A DNA stretch of 64,000 nt from Acinetobacter sp. WCHA55 (lineage in GTDB: Bacteria > Pseudomonadota > Gammaproteobacteria > Pseudomonadales > Moraxellaceae), in the NCBI RefSeq assembly GCF_002165305.2, contig NZ_CP032286.1, forward strand, positions 1,798,001 to 1,862,000, read 5' to 3'. A program made the position numbers and the translations under genes. Below are positions 37,535 through 47,544 of this stretch, one piece after another (positions within the stretch are counted from its first letter, which is position 1; each line of letters opens with the position of its first letter). The notes beneath the pieces were generated by a model. The model ran no database searches and was not told the origin of the DNA. It worked only from the letters and a program-made list of their open reading frames with translations.

Positions 37535-38002
37535 TTATTCATCCAACAAATCAGCAAAACTAGCAGAAAGTACTTTGGCCAAATCCTGAGGCTTTAAACC
37601 GATATCCAATCCACGTTTACCGCCACTGACATATAGTTTTTCCAGTTGTTCCGCGCTTTGGTCAATTACAGTTTTTAACTTTTTTTTCTGCCCTACAGGA
37701 CTAATCCCTCCGACCAAATAACCTGTCAGTCGTTCTGCATCTTTAGGATCGGACATTTTTAGTTTTTTTGCCCCCACTGCCTGCGCCACTTTTTTCAAGT
37801 TCAACTGATGATGTACAGGAAGAATTGCAACAAAATAGTTTTTTTCATCGGTCACTAACAGTGTTTTAAACACCTCTTCGACACGTAAGTTTAATTTTTC
37901 CGCAGCTTCGAGTCCGAAGCTTTTGGCATTGGCATCATGCTCATATTCATGAATAGAAAATTCGATTTTATTGGCTTTCAAAAGTTTGGTTGCTGGTGTC
38001 AT
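37535..38002 (-). CDS. ybaK: Cys-tRNA(Pro)/Cys-tRNA(Cys) deacylase YbaK
   Basis: The 155-residue trans-editing protein has the YbaK/EbsC signatures [36 protein letters not shown] and a [21 protein letters not shown] block with the catalytic Lys region near 45. It hydrolyses Cys mischarged on tRNA-Pro after release from ProRS. It stands alone, with its own terminator. Confidence 0.92.
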   Translation of the reverse strand: MTPATKLLKANKIEFSIHEYEHDANAKSFGLEAAEKLNLRVEEVFKTLLVTDEKNYFVAILPVHHQLNLKKVAQAVGAKKLKMSDPKDAERLTGYLVGGISPVGQKKKLKTVIDQSAEQLEKLYVSGGKRGLDIGLKPQDLAKVLSASFADLLDE

Positions 38003-38170
38003 TACTGTTCAATATTTTCATTACATACATCGCAGTATAAGCCTTTTAAAAAGGAATGTTTAGCGGTAGACCCTTACATGAGCATCGAACTTACAAGCAC
38101 TCAGTAAAGCAATGACTGTAAGTTCGATGTCAACCATGTATTCAGCTTGTTATCGCTGAAATATCGTCGC

Positions 38171-39373
38171 CTAGTCAGCACTTAATCCGAATTTTTTAAA
38201 GATTTGAGCACGGCGCTTAGGCAAGATATTGGCTTTGGTCAAATCACCTTGGTAGTGATCAAACACCCGTTGATCCATCATTTTAAACCACAGCTTTGGA
38301 ATTAATGCTGGAATCAACATGGTGGCATAACCACTCGGTAGCTCTGGGGCTTCATCAAAATGCCTTAAGGCCTGAAATGGGCGGGTTGGATAGGCATGAT
38401 GATCTGAATGGCGTTGTAGCTGATATAAGAATAAATTCGTCACAATGTTGTTATTATTCCAGCTGTGTTCAGGCATGGTTCGCGCATAGCTGCCATCTTC
38501 TTTTTGGCTACGCTTTAAACCATAGTGTTCAATATAATTAATAATTTCGAACAGACTCACCCCATAAAATGCCTGTGTCACCAGATATGGCGCTACTTTT
38601 TTACCAAACAATTTCAACATGATTGCATGAAAGCCCGCACTCATTGCCCATCCATGAAACAGTTCATTTTCTTTGCAAAAAAAAGACAGTCCTTTTCGTT
38701 TTAAGCGTTTATGTTCAATTTCAACCGCTGACTTCAACCCGCCGAAAACAGTTCGTGGCCAAAACTCATAAAAAGTCTCGCCCATTTTCGATGAAGCAGG
38801 ATCTTCGGGTGTCGCAGCACGTTTATGGTGTCCATAAGGGTGCTCTATACGGAAATGATTGTAGACCAACGGCGCTAAAGTCATATGTGACCAATAATGA
38901 TCTGATTTTTTAGGACGATGGCACAACTCATGTGCTGTATTTACTGCTACTCCATTAATTGCCCCCATGGAGACACCCAATAATATTTGATCGAGCATTG
39001 ATACATTTTGGCGGGTCACCACATAACCTGCAAACAGGTTGGCTGCCATTTGTAGCGGAATGAACAATTTCACAATACGGTCATAGTACGGGTCATTCAC
39101 CAAGACCTTAATTTCATCATCTGAAGGGTTGTTCTCATCTGCACCAACCAAAGCATCGACCGCTGGAATGATGACATGTAATAATAGTGGCCCACCTAAG
39201 GCAAATATTTTCTTAGTGGGTTTTGGACCAAAATGATAGCCCGCTAAAATGCCCATGCCAATCACAGGAAGCCCAGGACTCAAGAGCCAGCCAAAACGCT
39301 TTTTATCCATCCCTGCTGCATTTTTAACGACTACGCTAGAATTCGTCATTTTCACTGATGCATTCATTACCAT
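38171..39373 (-). CDS. alkM: Alkane 1-monooxygenase, AlkB/AlkM type
   Basis: The 400-residue integral-membrane diiron enzyme has all four His motifs: HELCH at 148-152, EHPYGHH at 177-183, the NYIEHYG signature at 279-285 and HSDHH at 322-326. Several hydrophobic helices lie before and between. It hydroxylates the terminal carbon of medium- to long-chain alkanes, using rubredoxin and its reductase encoded elsewhere. It is divergent from an AraC-type gene, the arrangement of alkM/alkR in Acinetobacter. Confidence 0.92.
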   Translation of the reverse strand: MVMNASVKMTNSSVVVKNAAGMDKKRFGWLLSPGLPVIGMGILAGYHFGPKPTKKIFALGGPLLLHVIIPAVDALVGADENNPSDDEIKVLVNDPYYDRIVKLFIPLQMAANLFAGYVVTRQNVSMLDQILLGVSMGAINGVAVNTAHELCHRPKKSDHYWSHMTLAPLVYNHFRIEHPYGHHKRAATPEDPASSKMGETFYEFWPRTVFGGLKSAVEIEHKRLKRKGLSFFCKENELFHGWAMSAGFHAIMLKLFGKKVAPYLVTQAFYGVSLFEIINYIEHYGLKRSQKEDGSYARTMPEHSWNNNNIVTNLFLYQLQRHSDHHAYPTRPFQALRHFDEAPELPSGYATMLIPALIPKLWFKMMDQRVFDHYQGDLTKANILPKRRAQIFKKFGLSAD

Positions 39374-39536
39374 TCTTCCAATTTTCTTGTTATGCCTTTA
39401 TATTTCTAGAAATGGGACATAAAAAACAGTTGCTAACGTCCAAGAAAACAGCGTAATCGTCCTTGACCTCAAATGACTAAAATTGACCCTAAATCAAATA
39501 TCAAGACCCAAAAATAAAGAATAGAAATCGTAACGT

Positions 39537-40469
39537 ATGGATGCTTTAAGTAAAATTTTTGAAGATATACACCTCAACCAATCTGAGTACCTCTACCTTA
39601 AACCGTATGGTGAGTGGGCTTTTCGCTATAGCGAACAATCCACCATGATGGCCTATGCGGTATTACAAGGTGATTTCAATATTTACCTAGAAAACAAACA
39701 AAGCATACGAGTGGAAGCAGGTGATCTGATCTTACTCCCTTCGGGGCCAAGTCATGAATGTCGGTCATCAAGCAAAGACCAACTATTAGAAGTATTCGAT
39801 ATTTCTGACTTATTTGCTCAAAACCAACACAAAGAAGTCACTTTTGGAAGTGATACGACACAACAAAAAACCGTAATCTTGGCCTTACATGCACATATGG
39901 ACCCTATTATGGCGCGTCCGTTGGTACAAGCCTTACCCGCATTTATTCACCTGCAACACCAAGACCTCAGCACGGTTCCTGAATGGTTGCAAATTGGATT
40001 GCAGTTTCTCGCTCTAGAAGTCCAACGCATACGCCCGGGTCGCGACAAAATTTTGGATCATTTGGTGAGTATTTTATTAATTGAATGCGTACGTGATTAT
40101 ATTGACGCGCTGCAAGACTCGAACAATTGGCTGAGTGCTTTATCTCATCCTGAACTAGCCAATGCCCTTGCTAAAATTCATGCAGAACCTGCACAGCCTT
40201 GGACAGTTGAGTCCCTTGCAGAACAGTGTTGTATGTCACGATCTAAATTTGCCACATTGTTTAGCCAAATTTTAGGCACCAGCCCTTTGGCTTATTTGCA
40301 ACAACATCGTCTGCGTTTAGCCGCCCAATACCTGCGCAATGGACAAGGCACAATTCAACAAATTGCACATCGGGTCGGATACAACTCAGAAACGGCGTTT
40401 AGCCAAAGCTTTAAACGACAGTATCAAATGAGCCCAAGCCAATATAGAAATCATCCAAACCCAACTTAG
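39537..40469 (+). CDS. alkR: AraC-family regulator, AlkR-like
   Basis: The 310-residue product has an N-terminal cupin-like sensing domain (VLQGDFNIYLENKQSIRVEAGDLILLPSGPSHECR at about 43-77) and a C-terminal AraC double helix-turn-helix (WTVESLAEQCCMSRSKFATLFSQILGTSPLAYLQQHRLRLAA ... IQQIAHRVGYNSETAFSQSFKR). It is divergent from the alkane hydroxylase with 163 bases between, so it most likely activates alkM in response to alkanes. The symbol is by context. Confidence 0.82.
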   Translation: MDALSKIFEDIHLNQSEYLYLKPYGEWAFRYSEQSTMMAYAVLQGDFNIYLENKQSIRVEAGDLILLPSGPSHECRSSSKDQLLEVFDISDLFAQNQHKEVTFGSDTTQQKTVILALHAHMDPIMARPLVQALPAFIHLQHQDLSTVPEWLQIGLQFLALEVQRIRPGRDKILDHLVSILLIECVRDYIDALQDSNNWLSALSHPELANALAKIHAEPAQPWTVESLAEQCCMSRSKFATLFSQILGTSPLAYLQQHRLRLAAQYLRNGQGTIQQIAHRVGYNSETAFSQSFKRQYQMSPSQYRNHPNPT

Positions 40470-40751
40470 AATGCTCGTCCGTAATGATTTAATAGCAATC
40501 TTCACTCTACTTATGTCTTTCTGTGCCCACATAAATACCTTGAACTTGCAGACAAAGATTAGCATCTTGTGAAAATCACACTATAATATCCCGCATCCTT
40601 GCTAGAGATGGCTTCAAACCACTGCTTGTTTGTTCTTTTTCGCTCTAGCCACACTTTTTTAAGTCCAGTTTTCATCCGTGATTCGGCTTATTTTTCAATA
40701 TTTCATCTCTTGTATGTCCATGCTGACATATAAGAAAATTTAGGTGCCAGC

Positions 40752-42956
40752 ATGGAAATCAAGGTTAATTATCTCGATAATCTTCGCCAAGAAGCGAAGT
40801 TCGATGATTTTACAGTCATTGCCGATCAACCGATTCGCTACAAAGGTGATGGCTCTGCACCCGGTCCATTTGACTACTTTTTAGCATCTTCTGCGCTTTG
40901 CGCGGCTTACTTTGTCAAAGTGTACTGTTTGGCACGTGACATCCCAACCGACAACATTCGCTTGTCTCAAAACAACATTGTTGACCCTGAAAACCGCTAT
41001 AAACAAATTTTCAAAATTCAAGTTGAGCTCCCAGCGGATATTTCAGAAAAAGATCGCCAAGGTATTTTGCGCTCTATCGACCGTTGTACGGTTAAGAAAG
41101 TGATTCAAACAGGCCCTGAATTTATTATTGAAGAAGTAGAAAGCATTGATGCTGACGCACAAGCTCTACTTATTCCAAGCCTTGCTTCTGAAACCAGCAC
41201 CATCATTGCGGGTAAAGACCTGCCTTTAGAAGAAACCATTGCCAATATGTCAGGTATTTTGGCTGGTCTAGGCATGAAAATTGAAATCGCTTCTTGGCGT
41301 AACATTGTACCGAATGTATGGTCTTTACATATTCGTGATGCTCAATCGCCAATGTGTTTTACCAACGGTAAAGGTTCAAGCAAAGAAAGTGCTTTAGCTT
41401 CTGCGCTGGGTGAGTTCATTGAACGTCTGAATTGTAATTTCTTCTATAACGACCAGTTCTGGGGTGAAGACATTGCCAATGCCGAGTTTGTGCATTATCC
41501 AGATGAAAAATGGTTCATGCCAGGTCCAAATGGTGAAATGCCAGAAGGCGTTCTGGATGAATATACACTTGAAATTTATGACCCTGAAGAAGAACTATTA
41601 GGTACGCATTTATACGATACCAACTCAGGGAAAACTGAACGCGGTATTTGCGCTTTGCCTTTTGTTCGCCAGTCTGATGCTGAAGTGGTTTACTTCCCAT
41701 CGAACTTGATTGAAAACTTATACCTCAGTAATGGAATGAGTGCAGGAAACACCTTAGCTGAAGCACAAGTACAGTGCTTATCTGAAATTTTTGAGCGTGC
41801 GGTTAAACGTGAAATTTTGGAAGGTGAACTGACCCTGCCAGATGTGCCACAAGAGGTTTTAGCGAAATACCCAAGTATTCTAGCGGGCATCCAAGGTTTA
41901 GAAGAGCAAGGTTTCCCTGTACTGGTTAAGGATGCTTCTCTAGGCGGTCAATACCCTGTCATGTGTGTGACCCTTATGAACCCACGTACAGGTGGTGTAT
42001 TCGCGTCTTTCGGAGCACACCCAAGCTTTGAAGTTGCACTTGAGCGTAGCTTAACTGAACTACTGCAAGGTCGTAGCTTTGAAGGTCTGAACGACTTACC
42101 TCGCCCAACATTCAGCTCAAATGCAGTCACCGAACCTAATAACTTTGTTGAACACTTCATTGACTCAAGTGGTGTAGTTTCATGGCGCTTCTTTAGTGCC
42201 AAATCAGACTATGAATTTGTCGAGTGGGATTTCACCAATCAAGGCCAAAACTCAAATGCTGATGAAGCTGATGAACTGTTCAGTATTTTGGAAAACATGG
42301 GCAAAGAAGTCTATATGGCCATTTACCAACATTTGGGTGCAACAGCCTGCCGTATCTTGGTGCCGGGTTACTCAGAAATTTACTTGGTTGAAGACTTGGT
42401 TTGGGACAACACCAACAAAGCGCTACTTTACCGTGAAGACATCCTCAACTTACACCGTTTAGATGACGAACAGCTTGAAGCACTAGTTGAACGTTTAGAA
42501 GAATGTGAGTTAGACGACTATACTGAGATCAAGACGTTGATCGGGATCGAGTTTGATGACAATACCGAATGGGGGCAATTGACTCTGCTAGAACTTAAAC
42601 TACTCATCTATCTTGCATTAGAGCAGTTTGAGGAAGCAAAAGACTTGGTTGAGGCATTCTTACAATACAATACCAATACCGTTGAACGTGGTCTGTTCTA
42701 CCAGTGTATGAATGTCGTGCTCGAAGTGATGTTGGATGATGACATGGAACTGGAAGAATATGAAGACAACTTCCGCCGTATGTTCGGTGACGAACGTATG
42801 GATGCGGTAATAGGCACAGTTGAAGGTCGTATTCGTTTCTATGGTTTAACAGAAACCAGTATGAAGCTTGAAGGTTTAGACCGTCACTTACGTTTAATCG
42901 ACAGTTATAAAAAGTTACACGCTGCACGTGCCAAAGCTGTTGGACTAAAACCTTAA
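40752..42956 (+). CDS. ycaO: OsmC-YcaO fusion protein
   Basis: The 734-residue protein joins an OsmC-like domain (about 1-140: KGDGSAPGPFDYFLASSALCAAYFVKVYC, and DRCTVKKVIQTGP) to a YcaO domain (about 190-560, with GKGSSKESALASALGEFIERL and LAEAQVQCLSEIFERAVKRE as ATP-binding blocks) and a C-terminal helical tail rich in Glu. YcaO enzymes activate amide backbones with ATP; E. coli YcaO is linked to RimO-dependent methylthiolation of ribosomal protein S12. The OsmC part could handle a peroxide or thiol substrate. A strong terminator follows. Confidence 0.88.
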   Translation: MEIKVNYLDNLRQEAKFDDFTVIADQPIRYKGDGSAPGPFDYFLASSALCAAYFVKVYCLARDIPTDNIRLSQNNIVDPENRYKQIFKIQVELPADISEKDRQGILRSIDRCTVKKVIQTGPEFIIEEVESIDADAQALLIPSLASETSTIIAGKDLPLEETIANMSGILAGLGMKIEIASWRNIVPNVWSLHIRDAQSPMCFTNGKGSSKESALASALGEFIERLNCNFFYNDQFWGEDIANAEFVHYPDEKWFMPGPNGEMPEGVLDEYTLEIYDPEEELLGTHLYDTNSGKTERGICALPFVRQSDAEVVYFPSNLIENLYLSNGMSAGNTLAEAQVQCLSEIFERAVKREILEGELTLPDVPQEVLAKYPSILAGIQGLEEQGFPVLVKDASLGGQYPVMCVTLMNPRTGGVFASFGAHPSFEVALERSLTELLQGRSFEGLNDLPRPTFSSNAVTEPNNFVEHFIDSSGVVSWRFFSAKSDYEFVEWDFTNQGQNSNADEADELFSILENMGKEVYMAIYQHLGATACRILVPGYSEIYLVEDLVWDNTNKALLYREDILNLHRLDDEQLEALVERLEECELDDYTEIKTLIGIEFDDNTEWGQLTLLELKLLIYLALEQFEEAKDLVEAFLQYNTNTVERGLFYQCMNVVLEVMLDDDMELEEYEDNFRRMFGDERMDAVIGTVEGRIRFYGLTETSMKLEGLDRHLRLIDSYKKLHAARAKAVGLKP

Positions 42957-42964
42957 AATAAAAA

Positions 42965-42994
42965 GAAACAACCCAAATACGTTTGGGTTGTTTC
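42965..42994. terminator. Bidirectional terminator between ycaO and lpxB
   Basis: GAAACAACCCAAA and TTTGGGTTGTTTC form a 13-bp perfect stem with a TACG loop between two converging genes. Confidence 0.9.
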
Positions 42995-43025
42995 TCACTG
43001 CACTTTTACTATGTTTTAAAGAAAA

Positions 43026-44198
43026 TTAATCTAAAATATTTAAAATCGCCTGTACAGGGTTTTCACTATTGCCTGCAAGTAACTGTTTATGCATCGTAAT
43101 GTGTTGCATGGCTTGAATCTGTGCGGTTTCAATATTCATTAATTTTTCAATTTCAGCCGCCAATTTCTCAGGCGTTGCATCTTTTTGGATTAACTCTTGT
43201 ATCACTTTCTTGCCTGCAATAATATTCGGCAATGAGTAATAAGGAATCTTGATCAAGAATTTCACCACATGATAGGTGAGCCAATTCAACTTATAGAAGG
43301 TCACCATTGGTCGGTGTAACAACATAGCTTCTAAGGTTGCTGTACCCGATGCCAAAGCCACAATATTAGCGGCGTTCATCACTTGGCGTCCAATTTTAGA
43401 CTCGGTGCCTGAGTTTTCAAGCAAATCAATTTGGTCGACCAGTGCTTTTGGATACTGCTTAAGCAAAGCTTCGATTTGTTGCTTACGTGCATCGTTGATC
43501 GCAGGTATCACAAAGCGGTAGTTTGGATATTTGGCATAGAGCAATTTTGCAGCATCTAACACCAGTGGACCGAGCTTTTCAATTTCACCGCGTCGACTTC
43601 CCGGCAGTAAAGCAATATGCTTTTGGGTCAGATCTAAACCCAGTTCTTCTTTGGCTTGTAAAATTGGGTTTTCCAAAGGCAATTGGCTAGCCAAGGGATG
43701 TCCTACAAACGCAGCAGGAACATCCCATTTTTTATAAAATGCTTTTTCAAACGGAAATAAACACAACACCAAATCAATGGAGGCTTTGATGCCATGCACT
43801 CGTCCCTGACGCCATGCCCAAACGGAAGGACTAACGTACTGCACAGTTTTTATGGGTAGCTGTTTTTGCTTTAAACTTTTTGAAAGACGTAAATTAAAGT
43901 CTGGCGCATCAATCCCTATAAATACATCGACAGGATGAGCAGTCCACTTGTCTACCAGTCCATCACGCACAGCAAAAAGTTTTTTAATGTCTTTAAGAAC
44001 TTCAACCAGCCCCATAACAGACAAAATGTCCATCGGATAATAGCTCTTGAAACCCTCTGCAATCATTTGTGGGCCGCCAATGCCCTCAAATTCTGCATTA
44101 ATTCCTTGCTCACGAAAACTGCGAATAAGTTTAGCACCTAAAGTATCGCCTGATACTTCACCCACTACAATTCCAATTTTAAGTTTCCGATTTTGCAA
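43026..44198 (-). CDS. lpxB: Lipid-A-disaccharide synthase
   Basis: The 390-residue glycosyltransferase has KIGIVVGEVSGDTLGAKLI at the start, then FIGIDAPDFNLRL, YVSPSVWAWRQGR, LLPGSRRGEIEKLGP and the late ASGTATLEAMLL HRPMVTFYK blocks of LpxB. It joins UDP-diacylglucosamine and lipid X to the tetraacyl disaccharide at the inner membrane. Here it is not in the usual lpxD-fabZ-lpxA run, as in other Acinetobacter where lpxB is separate. Confidence 0.94.
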   Translation of the reverse strand: MQNRKLKIGIVVGEVSGDTLGAKLIRSFREQGINAEFEGIGGPQMIAEGFKSYYPMDILSVMGLVEVLKDIKKLFAVRDGLVDKWTAHPVDVFIGIDAPDFNLRLSKSLKQKQLPIKTVQYVSPSVWAWRQGRVHGIKASIDLVLCLFPFEKAFYKKWDVPAAFVGHPLASQLPLENPILQAKEELGLDLTQKHIALLPGSRRGEIEKLGPLVLDAAKLLYAKYPNYRFVIPAINDARKQQIEALLKQYPKALVDQIDLLENSGTESKIGRQVMNAANIVALASGTATLEAMLLHRPMVTFYKLNWLTYHVVKFLIKIPYYSLPNIIAGKKVIQELIQKDATPEKLAAEIEKLMNIETAQIQAMQHITMHKQLLAGNSENPVQAILNILD

Positions 44199-44543
44199 AG
44201 TACTATTCCTTATTTTTCAGCCCATGCATCATAACATAGCGTCTTTTGGGATGGGTATTGGTCGACTCTTTCTATTTGAACTGCAGAAATAAGATGAATG
44301 ACTAATTTGACACATCTAAAGAATACGAAAAAAAGTTGGGTTAATTTAAATTTTCGATCATTTAAATATTGCGCTAGAGACCTATAAGAACATAGAATTA
44401 CTGAGAATCATTATCGTTATTTTTATCTGTGCTTGGTTGCTCTATTTACACTGCTCAATCCCAGTATTTTGACTACGTAGATTGCTTAGATTCGTAATAG
44501 AGATAATTGTGCTTTGCTTAAATATTAAATTTAGGCTCAATGC
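44199..44543. other. Intergenic region with divergent promoters
   Basis: The 345 bases between lpxB and the DUF3649 gene start divergent transcripts. I see the Fur-type site at 44403-44421 and no ORF with support. Confidence 0.5.
44403..44421 (+). promoter_or_regulatory. Fur-type box before the DUF3649/PepSY operon
   Basis: GAGAATCATTATCGTTATT matches most positions of the Fur consensus. It lies about 120 bases before the first gene, so iron repression is likely. Confidence 0.7.
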
Positions 44544-44879
44544 ATGGTGAATACAACTTTAAGCTCCCTTTATGACTTCATTCATGTGATCTTTATGCCC
44601 CTAAGTCAGCTTAAATACCCTATAAAGGTCTTGTATCGGTTTTTGATCGCATTTGGCTTAGGCTATTTATGTACATCTATCTTGTCAGAACTGCTTACCC
44701 TTAGTTTTCACCCTCACTTAGCTAAAGCAGAATCCATTTATTTGGCCGCTTTTCTATCCCTTATTTTCTTTATCATTTTTGTCATTGTAAGCTTTTGTGT
44801 TCAATCCCTGAAAAAGTTAAGCGCTTCAACCCTTTCGCTTTCCCTTTGCTTTTTTCTATTGCTGAAGTTCGTAGGTTAA
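44544..44879 (+). CDS. DUF3649-like small membrane protein
   Basis: The 111-residue product has three hydrophobic helices (around 31-52, 68-88 and 95-110), matching the short DUF3649 proteins found with PepSY and DUF3325 partners near siderophore receptors. It lies three bases before the PepSY gene. Its individual role is unknown; an accessory subunit of an iron-reducing membrane complex is likely. Confidence 0.72.
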   Translation: MVNTTLSSLYDFIHVIFMPLSQLKYPIKVLYRFLIAFGLGYLCTSILSELLTLSFHPHLAKAESIYLAAFLSLIFFIIFVIVSFCVQSLKKLSASTLSLSLCFFLLLKFVG

Positions 44880-44882
44880 ACC

Positions 44883-46442
44883 ATGCAAAAATCTGTTCGC
44901 CAATCAATGGCATGGCTACACTCTTGGCTTGGTCTGACATTTGGTTGGCTATTGTTTGCAATTTTTTTAACTGGCACTGCGACCTATTATCGTCATGAAA
45001 TAAATCTGTGGATGCAACCTCAATTTGCCACCATGCAAGTCAAACAAGACTCTGCGATACAGTCAGCATATCAATACTTACAAAAAAATGCCGCAGATGC
45101 GCAAAGTTGGTATATCGGTGTAGCTAGTCCTAGCTCGCCTGTTAATAAGATCTATTGGCAAAAGGCCGATGGAGGCTACGAAAATAAGACTTTGGATGCA
45201 AATACAGGTAAAGAAGTTACCTTATCTGCAACTCAAGGCGGTGAGTTTTTCTATGGCTTTCACTATCAGTTGTATGGTGTGCCCTATTTCATCGGTAGGC
45301 TTTTAGTCACTATTGCTTCCTTCTTAATGTTGATCACCCTCATTTCAGGCATCATCACACACAAAAAGATATTCACCGAATTCTTTACCCTAAGAGCCTT
45401 CAAGGGGCAACGCTCGTATTTAGATTTTCACAATGTCACCTCTGTCATTGCTTTGCCCTTTTTCCTGACCATTACATTCACTGGTTTAGCCATTTTCTTT
45501 TATCTCATTCTTCCCAATGGTATGAAGAAACTTTATCCAGAGCAACCATTCCAATATTTTGATGAAATTAGAAATCTTAGCATCAGCTCTGAGGCTAAAC
45601 CGACGCCTGCTACGATGCGACCGATTGAATACTTCATACAACAATCTGAGAAACATTGGGGTAAAACAGAGATTGACAATATTACGGTCAAACACCCCAA
45701 TACCAATATCGCTCAAGTGAACTTGGTTGAGTCAACTGACCGAAGCATCACGCGAAACCAAGCTCAACTTAGTTTTAACGGTGAATCTGGTGCCCTACTC
45801 GGTGACACTCGGAATAATAGTGCAATTGCCACGCTCAATAATGGAGTTTATGGTTTACACATGGCACACTTTGCGCAGCCCTTATTACGCTTTGCATTAT
45901 TCTTCTCAGGGCTTTTAGGCTGTGCCATGATTGCGTCTGGACTTTTACTCTGGAGCTTAAAACGTCAGCTACAAAATAAGAAACAAAGTTTCCACTTTGG
46001 ACATTATGTGGTTAACCGCCTAAATACGGCTGCCATCATTGGCTTGCCAATTGCCATGCTCAGCTATCTTTGTGCAAACCGTTTACTTCAGTTAGAAGCT
46101 GGTCAACCCAACTACGAAATCTACGCATTTTTCGGCACTTGGTTACTCAGTTTAGTCATTGCATTACTCACTCCACAGCAACACCTTTGGAAAACTCAAC
46201 TGAAAGTCTTCATTTTACTGACTGTATCTTTGCCTATTTTCAATCTTTACTATTTAATCAGCCACCAATATGTGCATGACTTACATGAATATTGGTTATT
46301 CTTGCGAGTAGATCTTATGATCATCATCCTTGCTATATTGGCTGTTTTCTTACATCAAAAAATCCAGCCCATTCAACAAAAAGCTGTACAAAAAATTCAG
46401 AAAAAATATGCCAATACTGCTGCTCAGGAGACCCACTCATGA
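44883..46442 (+). CDS. PepSY-associated membrane protein, probable ferric-siderophore reductase
   Basis: The 519-residue protein has the PepSY_TM layout: SMAWLHSWLGLTFGWLLFAIFLTGT at about 6-30, periplasmic PepSY parts, then FLDFHNVTSV-type YLDFHNVTSVIALPFFLTITFTGLAIFF and LHMAHFAQPLLRF, with conserved His residues suited to heme. Such proteins (FoxB/FsrB-like) reduce ferric siderophore in the periplasm or at the inner membrane. It is downstream of a Fur-type site and overlaps the DUF3325 gene (ATGA). Confidence 0.85.
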   Translation: MQKSVRQSMAWLHSWLGLTFGWLLFAIFLTGTATYYRHEINLWMQPQFATMQVKQDSAIQSAYQYLQKNAADAQSWYIGVASPSSPVNKIYWQKADGGYENKTLDANTGKEVTLSATQGGEFFYGFHYQLYGVPYFIGRLLVTIASFLMLITLISGIITHKKIFTEFFTLRAFKGQRSYLDFHNVTSVIALPFFLTITFTGLAIFFYLILPNGMKKLYPEQPFQYFDEIRNLSISSEAKPTPATMRPIEYFIQQSEKHWGKTEIDNITVKHPNTNIAQVNLVESTDRSITRNQAQLSFNGESGALLGDTRNNSAIATLNNGVYGLHMAHFAQPLLRFALFFSGLLGCAMIASGLLLWSLKRQLQNKKQSFHFGHYVVNRLNTAAIIGLPIAMLSYLCANRLLQLEAGQPNYEIYAFFGTWLLSLVIALLTPQQHLWKTQLKVFILLTVSLPIFNLYYLISHQYVHDLHEYWLFLRVDLMIIILAILAVFLHQKIQPIQQKAVQKIQKKYANTAAQETHS

Positions 46443-46735
46443 TCTATATCATTACTGGGATCCTTATCGCATTATCCTGCTATATCCTTTTTCTGGTGAG
46501 TGAAAAGCAACGACCTAAAACTCACAAATCACATTGGTCGAAATGTGCAGAACATTATCAAATCTGTCGCTATTTTGCTTTTGCTGTATTGGCTGTAGCA
46601 TTAACTTTATTGATTCAATACACGGGTCGCGGTGTAGGAAGTGTTAGTTTCTTTATATTTGCAAGCCCTATCCTTTTTATCCTGATTCTGCGCATCAATG
46701 ACTTAAAGCCCAAGAAAACAACCAAATCTAGCTAA
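46439..46735 (+). CDS. DUF3325-like small membrane protein
   Basis: The 98-residue product starts at ATG46439 within the stop of the PepSY gene and has three hydrophobic helices (1-20, 42-60, 68-86) with a basic C-terminus. DUF3325 proteins follow PepSY_TM genes in iron-regulated operons. An upstream extension of the frame into the PepSY gene is only coding-frame overlap, so I use the ATGA start. Confidence 0.8.
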   Translation: MIYIITGILIALSCYILFLVSEKQRPKTHKSHWSKCAEHYQICRYFAFAVLAVALTLLIQYTGRGVGSVSFFIFASPILFILILRINDLKPKKTTKSS

Positions 46736-46929
46736 GCATTTATTCTAAACTCGCACACTTCTTATTTAGATCATGAGGTAAATAAAAAGCCGTGCGATTC
46801 AATATAAACAAAAAAACTCAACAGAATTTTATAGACTGATCAAAATCATTTAAGTTGAAGCATCGTGATTTTTTAGTTATAACACGCTTAATAATAAGCA
46901 CTTTTATACACCTTTTCATAGGGCAAACA

Positions 46930-47334
46930 TTGCGTTCAACTTTAGATTGGTTACAACAAGAAATCATCACACCCTTTCAACGGCTCTGGAGTTGGTCGAA
47001 GCATCATTTTGGCTGGACACTTTTGATTTCGGTCTTTTTAAACCTAACTGTCTTTATTTGTTTCCCGAGCAGTTGGGTTCCCACTCAAATTCAGAGCAAA
47101 ACCTTTAGTGAAATCACTGTTGAAGTCGGTAAAGGACGGATGAGTACGTTGAAATTCAAACAACAGCATCATTTATGGATCGCAAACTGTGCATTAATGG
47201 GAAAACCTGTTCAAACACTATGTGACCAGTCATCACATCGTCACCAATTTACGGCAAAGCAGATCGATCTTTATTATGTGGAGCGTGTTTTTTGGAACCT
47301 AAAAAATGCCAAAAAGGAGGCATTTATTCATTAG
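46930..47334 (+). CDS. Hypothetical single-span membrane protein
   Basis: The frame is open from a TTG at 46855, but TTG46930 after a GGG-rich stretch is an equally good start, giving 134 residues. There is one clear membrane helix (WTLLISVFLNLTVFICF), then a soluble part with two Cys (CALMGKPVQTLC) that could pair in the periplasm. I recognise no family. The start codon is uncertain. Confidence 0.55.
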   Translation: MRSTLDWLQQEIITPFQRLWSWSKHHFGWTLLISVFLNLTVFICFPSSWVPTQIQSKTFSEITVEVGKGRMSTLKFKQQHHLWIANCALMGKPVQTLCDQSSHRHQFTAKQIDLYYVERVFWNLKNAKKEAFIH

Positions 47335-47544
47335 ATTGCAAAATCAATAACTACTTGGACATCTGTTGTTATTTCATCTAGACATTTTTTTCTGTTTTAG
47401 TGTTAAATGAAACTACATAAAACCGTGAAAGTTTGATCATTTATCAACCATAGAGCATAAAAAATCACTAAAAAGTCATTCCAGTGCACTGAACCCTAGA
47501 ATAGCTTTGACTAAGATGTTGATGCTTATAGGAAAATTTCAAGT

